From an uncultured Caryophanales bacterium (GTDB lineage Bacteria; Bacillota_I; Bacilli_A; RFN20; CAG-288), in assembly GCA_937896065.1 (NCBI GenBank), contig CALBLI010000047.1:1-16184 (forward strand): 16,184 nucleotides of DNA, in the 5' to 3' direction. A model generated the notes under the pieces. That model did no database searches and was not told where the DNA came from. It saw nothing but the letters and a program-made list of their open reading frames with translations. The position numbers and the translations under genes are program-made. Each line of letters starts with the position of its first letter. The stretch's first letter is position 1. Below, in pieces: positions 16,088 to 16,184 of this stretch.

Positions 16088-16184
16088 ACTTATTTTAACG
16101 CAAATTGTTTAATAAAAATTAAAATTTAATTAAACCGTAACTTTTAATTTAAGGTATTACACATAGCCTAGATTCTGTTGAATT
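16088..16184 (-). other. AT-rich upstream region of the lipoprotein operon
   Basis: No gene is visible in these 97 bases. A poor promoter candidate reads TTACGG (16140-16135) and TTTTAT (16117-16112) on the minus strand with 17 bases between. A 9-base inverted repeat, AAATTAAAA (16116-16124) and TTTTAATTT (16142-16150), flanks that spacer, but such AT-only repeats arise easily by chance in DNA of this composition. Confidence 0.3.

Noticed and set aside
16116..16150. 9-base inverted repeat upstream of the lipoprotein operon as an operator
   Set aside because: The arms are made only of A and T with a 17-base gap, which is expected by chance in DNA this AT-rich.
1..16184. CRISPR array, tRNA, rRNA, insertion sequence or phage module
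   Set aside because: No spaced direct repeats, tRNA cloverleaf sequence, rRNA stretch, transposase or integrase was seen on either strand.

Overview
The window is AT-rich (about 30% GC by eye). It uses Shine-Dalgarno-type ribosome binding sites, sigma-A-like promoters, lipoprotein signal peptides with classical lipoboxes, and no outer-membrane genes. This points to a low-GC Gram-positive (Bacillota), probably a host-associated anaerobe of the Bacilli/Erysipelotrichia/RF39 kind. TGA ends several genes at tight ATGA junctions and Trp is written TGG in long intact frames, so the standard bacterial code applies and not the Mycoplasma code. The taxon is inference; no rRNA or marker gene is present.

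Plus strand, 1-7272: two transport modules. First comes a two-gene ABC system of the LolD/MacB type, an ATPase followed by an FtsX-family permease, behind its own promoter. Then, behind a promoter covered by a near-perfect 30-bp palindrome, comes a tightly overlapping operon: a Cys-rich YgbA-type protein (the 'nitrous oxide-stimulated promoter' family), a DUF454/YbaN membrane protein, two half-ABC exporters resembling CydD and CydC, and an unannotated 48-residue single-span membrane protein that overlaps the end of the CydC-like gene. Family knowledge ties YgbA to the nitric-oxide response and CydDC to thiol export and haem protein assembly. A nitrosative/redox-stress operon is therefore a reasonable inference. 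No cytochrome bd genes are in the window.

Plus strand, 7273-9191: a Na+/phosphate cotransporter with a fused PhoU-like regulatory domain, preceded by a recognisable promoter (-35 at 7341, -10 at 7365).

Minus strand, 16081 down to 9192: a four-gene operon converging on the phosphate transporter, with the two stop codons directly abutting. In transcription order it encodes a 703-residue lipoprotein of unknown function, an unusually long (916-residue) lipoprotein of the oligopeptide-binding SBP family 5, an M6-type zinc metalloprotease lipoprotein, and a small membrane protein with a C-terminal zinc ribbon. A surface protease next to a peptide-binding lipoprotein suggests extracellular protein or peptide capture, but no permease or ATPase for the binding protein is present here.

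There is no gene-free stretch longer than 300 bases. I saw no tRNA or rRNA gene, CRISPR array, insertion sequence or phage gene.
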